The notes beneath the pieces are model-generated. The model was not told where the DNA came from, made no database searches, and saw only the letters and a program-made list of their open reading frames with translations. A program made the translations under genes and the position numbers. 64,000 bases of DNA from Myrica gale (Eukaryota; Streptophyta; Magnoliopsida; Fagales; Myricaceae). The DNA lies in assembly GCA_963930655.1 (NCBI GenBank), contig OZ005609.1, forward strand, positions 14,271,001-14,335,000, in the 5' to 3' direction. This document shows, in pieces, positions 59,580 to 64,000 of this stretch; position 1 is the first letter of the stretch; each line of letters begins with the position of its first letter.

Positions 59580-61556
59580 ACGAACACCGTTTGTTTCCTT
59601 CAAAGAAACTCTCCAAACTCAAGTTTTTTCTTCACAAATCTCGACGTTATATCAATCTCTCGTGTATCTAATCACATCCAGGTATGTTTTTCTTATTTTT
59701 AACAAGATTTTAGTGGTGAAAACTTGTTTTTTATATAGTTTTATGTATAGAATTTCAATTCTATTTTTTGTATAATAGATTGTGTTTTTTGATTGATTTT
59801 TACGTAGACATTGATAATGTTAAGTGTTAGGTTTGTTTTAAGTATATTAGCTTGTATTTTGGTGTAATTTTTGGGCGAGTGGGGAGGTGGAGGGACGCTG
59901 CCATGATCGAGTTAACTCGGTCATCATTCACACAGCGTTCGGATTGATTATGTTGGCTTCCAGACTTTTGGTTTGGGCGTTCGGACTCTTGTCGTAGTGT
60001 TTTGGTGGTATACATTGTCGTTTTGATTATGTCCGGACTCTCTTTCAAGGAAGTCCGGACGCTTTAATGTTAAATTGTGAAATTGTTTTTTAATCGTCTT
60101 AGGGTTGGGATGTCCGGACTGTCTTTGAATGCAGTCCAGACCCTTTGATGTTAAACTTAAATAGTTTTTTTTTATCTTCTTAGGGTTGGGACGGGTATCC
60201 AAAACCGATACGTTGACGTTTTGTCATTATCCGGACGCTTATATTACACGTCCGGACGTATTAATTTAAGTTTGGACGGTGTCTTTTGCGTTCGGACGTT
60301 GTGCTAACCGTGAGAACGTTATTTTGTATAGATTTAGTAAAAAAATGAGTAAGCGTCCACGTACTAGCGGCCAGGCTGATGAGGAGCAATCATCCACTCG
60401 AGCTTTGACAGTGGAGCAGCATACAACTATCATTATGTCTCGCTCGATTGTTGTCGAGCGGGATATCAAATTGGCCGACTTTAACGACCTCACATTTGAG
60501 GGTCGGACGCTTCCGGAAGTGGTGGAGGGGTTAGGTTGGCTTCCACCCACTGATCCACAGGACCGACTATGCGTCGAAAAATATGGTGCGAGAGTTTTAT
60601 TGCTCTATATTACGGGCGAGGGACCTCGAGGAGCCTAGTATGGAGGTCATTGTCCGTAACGTTCTGATCATATTCTCGCAGGACGAGCTGGCGAATTTCT
60701 TGGGGTATGAGAGAGATTTGACAGCGTTCCCAAACCTGCCAATGAGCGAGGAAGGCCGGCCTAATAAGGCTGAGGTATTCCGGACAGAGCCTATATCGTA
60801 CACGGGCAGCTGCTTCCTTTTTGGCGGATCATGCATTTGATCCTATGCTCCTCCATCGACTCGAAGAAGCACACCACAGAGCTGTCCTATAGCCGGCTGA
60901 GTTCCTGTACCTGGTAGTTGTACGGGGGCTATCTGTTGATATAACATCATACATCTACCAGTCCATTCGTGCAGAGGCCTTGAAGATTGATGTTACGACT
61001 TTATTGCCGCACAGGATTCTTCTGATCCAGTTCCTGCACGTCATGCTGGTACCCGAGGGTGGTGACGAGCCGAAGGCGCATCCACTGGGGGTGATCAACA
61101 AGACCACGCTCTCCAAACAATGGCCCAGACACGTCGAGCGCTGCAAGGCGCTTGGGCTACTAGAGGAAGACGACTGAAGCAGCCCGCGGAGGCAATGCAG
61201 AGGGAGGATCCTGGGCAGAGCTCGACCCATGGACTTGGCCACAGCGACCGAGTTGGATGGACGATATGATGTCGTAGCTGTCTCAGCGGATGCAGTCAGT
61301 CTTGAACCTCACCCATAGCATGGTCACTGATATCAGTCGTCGTCTGACGACTTTGGAGCAGAAGGTCGCCGACATGGATGCTGGGTGGAAGAAGGAGGTC
61401 GCTGTGCTTAAGGAGAGTTTGAGGGGCGTGGCAACTGGTGCTAAGCTCTTTCCTCTGACGCAGCGGGTCGTGTTGATAGAAGAGCACCTTCGTCACATCC
61501 GTCACGTCCTAAAACTGATGGATGATAACGATGATGATGATGAGGATGATTCGTAG
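59580..61556 (+). pseudogene. Gene copy B: putative plant transposon protein (Transposase_32-like) with coiled-coil tail
   Basis: A leader with an intron-like GTATGT after 59690, then ATG at 60345: MSKRPRTSGQADEEQSSTRA. The order of motifs fits the 'putative plant transposon protein' domain seen in many plant CACTA and MULE cargo genes: VVERDIKLADFNDLTFEGRT, LPEVVEGLGWLPP, MVREFYCSI, IFSQDELANFLGYERDL, then PAEFLYLVVVRGLSVDIT, YIYQSIRAEALK and LLPHRILLIQFLHVML. A tail (61290-61556) is coiled-coil and ends DDNDDDDEDDS. Frame changes near 60585, 60840 and 60890 and after 61177 break the reading. The function of this family is unknown; it is not the catalytic transposase. Confidence 0.6.
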
Positions 61557-62729
61557 TCTTCCTTATTTACTTTTATTATTACGTTTGTTTTTTTATTATG
61601 TTTTGAGGACATTTAAATTAGATTATGTTTTGTGGACATGTATAAATTTTATTTGATGTTTTTGTTCATATTATGTTTTATGTCATTTTAGTTATGTTAT
61701 TTGTATTTATTAGAACTTAATATAATATGTTAATTAATATTAAGTTTATAATTTCGGCACACTTATTCAAAAAAATATTTATTATTTATAATATTAACTA
61801 ACTTTGACTATTTAAAATTTGTTAATAAAGTTAATTAAAAAAATGAATAAAATTAATACATTTTGTCGAAAAACGTTTGGACCTGAATTTATCCGTCCGG
61901 ACTCTTTAATGTAAAATCGAACGGTGTCGTATTATATAAAACAATCCGTCCGAACACATTTTTAGACGTCGTAATACCGTTCGGACGTTATTGCTTATTA
62001 TCAGATGCTATGGTGTTGGTATTTCCTAAACAGTCTCGGGTAATGTACGGTATATGTTCGGACGGTATGTGACAGTCCGAACGTATATGTTATTGAGCAT
62101 ACGCTGTCGTTTGAGAATTACTAAAACGGTGTGTTGAACTGTAAGTGGGAGTTCGGACGGGTAAATAGTAGTTCAGACGTATTTGAAATTTTGGCGGCAT
62201 GTATTCCCTCGAAAACTTATACACGTATGCGTCCAAACGTTATTTTGTCTATCCGAACAGTATTCAAACGTATGAAAGTTACAGATTCGCAGACAATGGA
62301 TTAAAAACGGAGAAAAAAAGCAAATGCGAGATTTGAGCACGAGGAGAAGTGGAGAGCTGATTTTGGGCGTTCAATCTCATTGAAGAGGGTACGAAAAGAG
62401 CAATTCTTTGAGAATTTGAATTTGGATTGCATTTGAGGTTAGTGATTTTTAAATTGAATTGTTTTAGGATGAAAAAATTTTATTTTAATAAATGAAAGCA
62501 TGTGTTTTTCAAAATTTTAGATTCTATTATGGTAGTAATGGAGTTTGAGTTGGTTGTGATGTGTTTATATCGAAGTGTTTGTGATTTGGGTTGATTTTGA
62601 CATGATTTTCGGATTGAAAATTGCGTATGTGCGTCGAAGAAATGTCTTGTTCGACAATTGCAGTCCGAACGGTATTTGTTGGAATGTCATGCATTCATTT
62701 AGTAGCCTTAGACCCTGTTTAAGAATTAC

Positions 62730-63434
62730 ACGAAGTTACTTGTATGCATTAGCATCCGGTCCGGATCAGCGGATACTTCGTTACTCTGGTGTGTAGTGAA
62801 TGGAGTTAGGTTTCACACGGTCTTTCGTGAACAGTTTCGTAACACTCAGAATAGTGGTGTGCTTGTTCCGGGGGACCATGATGGGGAAGATGTTGATTTT
62901 TACTGCCAGGTCGTGGATATTTACGCGTTGCGTTATTTGCGGAGGAATTTAGTTTATTTACTAAAATGTGACTGGTTTGACTTGAGTACTCAAAATTTAG
63001 GTTTTGATAAAAGTGGTCGGTTTGTTAGTATTAATACATCACGAAATTGGTACAAAGATGACCCGTTCGTGCTAGCTTATCAGGGGAATCAAGTGTTTTA
63101 TATCGATGATATGAAGTTGGGCGGCCATTGGAAGATTGTTCAAAAGATTACCCCTAGAAACACGTATGATATTCCACCTATTGAAGAAGAAGCTAGTGAA
63201 GATGGAGAAGGACCGTCGAACTGTGAAGCATACTAGGAGAATGAGTCTATTGAGCTTTTTGTGGACTTTAGCTCATTTGACATGATCCCGTTGACTAGAA
63301 ATGACGTCGAGGCTTATCTGCCGATAACCGATGAGAATGGTCCACAACACCGTGAAGTAGAAGGAAGCGATGATTCATCGGAATCGTTTGATGAAGATTG
63401 TAGTGATTCTAAAGAATATTACTCCGAGAACTAA
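62730..63434 (+). pseudogene. CACTA TNP2-type transposase, C-terminal part (DUF4216)
   Basis: The reading begins YLYALASGPDQRILRYSG (to about 62790). After a one-base frame change it continues VNGVRFHTVFREQFRNTQNS, then DVDFYCQVVDIYALRYLR, LLKCDWFDL, VSINTSRNWYKDDPFVLAYQ and GNQVFYIDDMKLGGHWKIVQ. This is the DUF4216 region at the C-terminus of En/Spm TNP2 transposases. An in-frame TAG at 63234-63236 is followed, in the same frame, by NESIELFVDFSSFDMIPLTR and an acidic tail to TAA at 63432. The catalytic Transposase_21 domain normally upstream is missing. Confidence 0.85.
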
Positions 63435-63563
63435 AGTAAATTTATCGTTTCAATTAAATTTGCGATCATATTTTTGCATTTTTATTGTTTATTCATTTTG
63501 AGTAACATAATTCATTGTGTATTTTTTCTCTAATAGTGATTTATTTGGTCACAGGTCGACGTC

Positions 63564-63955
63564 ATGCCAACGGGAGGGAAACGTCTGCGGTGTGATTCAT
63601 CAGTTCGAGCTGAGAGTAGTCCGGGTACACTAGCAGTGTCGGGTCCTTCGCTTAGGGATATAAATGAATTACCGTCCCCTACCACAGCCAGTCCAGTAGG
63701 CACCCAGAGTAGTTGTGCGTGTAAGTATCTTACCCCGTCAATCTTTAAATAAATATTATGACTTTTAAATCTCTATGCTTAATTGAATTTTAAATTTATT
63801 GTTCATCATTTGTAGCGATGTTCGGAATTAGACACGTTCGAGGTAGTATGCGCGAGATTGCCTCACTCAAGGCTCGCATCGGACGAAAGCTGACCGTACA
63901 TATTCCTGATGGACGTACTGAAATTATAATCTCAATTTTCTTCAAGACAAAATAA
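63564..63955 (+). pseudogene. Start of a probable TNPA-like gene (two exons visible)
   Basis: Exon 1 begins at ATG 63564 (MPTGGKRLRCDSSVRAESSP) and runs to about 63719, followed by GTAAGTAT. Exon 2 after TTGTAG (63815) reads MFGIRHVRGSMREIASLKAR, then IGRKLTVHIPDGRTEI, to a stop at 63952-63954. In En/Spm-type CACTA elements the gene after TNP2 encodes a TNPA-like DNA-binding protein, and 'KL.V.IP.GR' resembles the start of the Transposase_24 domain. The early stop suggests decay, or an additional exon that I have missed. Confidence 0.45.
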
Positions 63956-64000
63956 TCTGTTCTGTGAGTGTTCCTAATTATCTGGAATTATAGTATAGTA

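Larger units (their letters stand above)
57152..64000 (+). mobile_element. Large CACTA element, runs past the window end
   Basis: The left end CACTACAAGAAATTATGGTT is followed by GGGTGACA/TGTCACC boxes. From about 57270 to 62300 the CG-core motif TCCGGAC occurs about 17 times, with many variants (TTCGGAC, TCCGAAC, TGCGGAC). Cargo in order: gene copy A (about 57900-58638), gene copy B (about 59580-61556), the C-terminal part of a TNP2-type transposase (62730-63434) and the start of a probable TNPA-like gene (63564 on). The TNP2 catalytic core (Transposase_21) is not seen. The right terminus is outside the window. Confidence 0.85.

Overview
This is a plant nuclear window, almost certainly from a eudicot and probably a woody rosid. 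It is AT-rich, has GT-AG introns and contains three clear plant genes. Most of the rest is transposable elements, many nested in one another. No CRISPR array, operon, rRNA or convincing tRNA gene is visible. All identifications come from reading the sequence and recognising families; nothing was searched.

Host genes. (1) 369-2402 (-): a complete intronless PLS-class pentatricopeptide repeat protein with a C-terminal DYW deaminase domain, expected to edit organellar RNA. (2) 33970-37820 (+): a complete three-exon cellulose-synthase-like D gene, best matched to CSLD5, a cell-plate and cell-wall glycan synthase. (3) 44160-45260 (-): a complete intronless GT8 galacturonosyltransferase-like gene, best matched to GATL7, for pectin or xylan synthesis. 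Genes 2 and 3 lie 6.3 kb apart and both serve wall synthesis, but nothing shows that they are co-regulated.

Repeat layout. 2.7-4.7 kb: a MITE and a decayed PIF/Harbinger. 7.28-12.78 kb: an LTR retrotransposon with two near-identical 1.17 kb LTRs and only a Gag region inside (TR-GAG/LARD-like). 12.9-13.3 kb: a CACTA end. 14.19-24.70 kb: an older Ty1/copia element that received a GRF-zinc-finger MULE in its left LTR (perfect 9-bp duplication) and a 3.4 kb CACTA in its reverse transcriptase (perfect 3-bp duplication). That CACTA carries spliced-gene fragments of ferredoxin-dependent glutamate synthase. 24.9-28.0 kb: a minus-strand LINE ORF1 split by a hAT. 28.27-30.28 kb: a Pack-MULE-like element holding a dehydrin fragment and a GATA-factor fragment, the latter split by a small hAT. 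30.6-33.4 kb: an LTR remnant, a hAT remnant and a second 9-bp-TSD MULE with an internal foldback. 38.6-41.1 kb: LTR remnants. 45.9-46.9 kb: three MITEs. 47.0-47.9 kb: a possible retroposon. 51.3-52.7, 53.0-56.8 and 57.15 kb to beyond the window end: three CACTA elements. The last holds two tandem copies of a plant-transposon-protein gene, a TNP2 C-terminus and a probable TNPA-like gene.

The most interesting signals are the gene-fragment captures, the CG-core palindromes paired at two helical turns throughout one CACTA family, and a duplicated target site filled by two unrelated MITEs.
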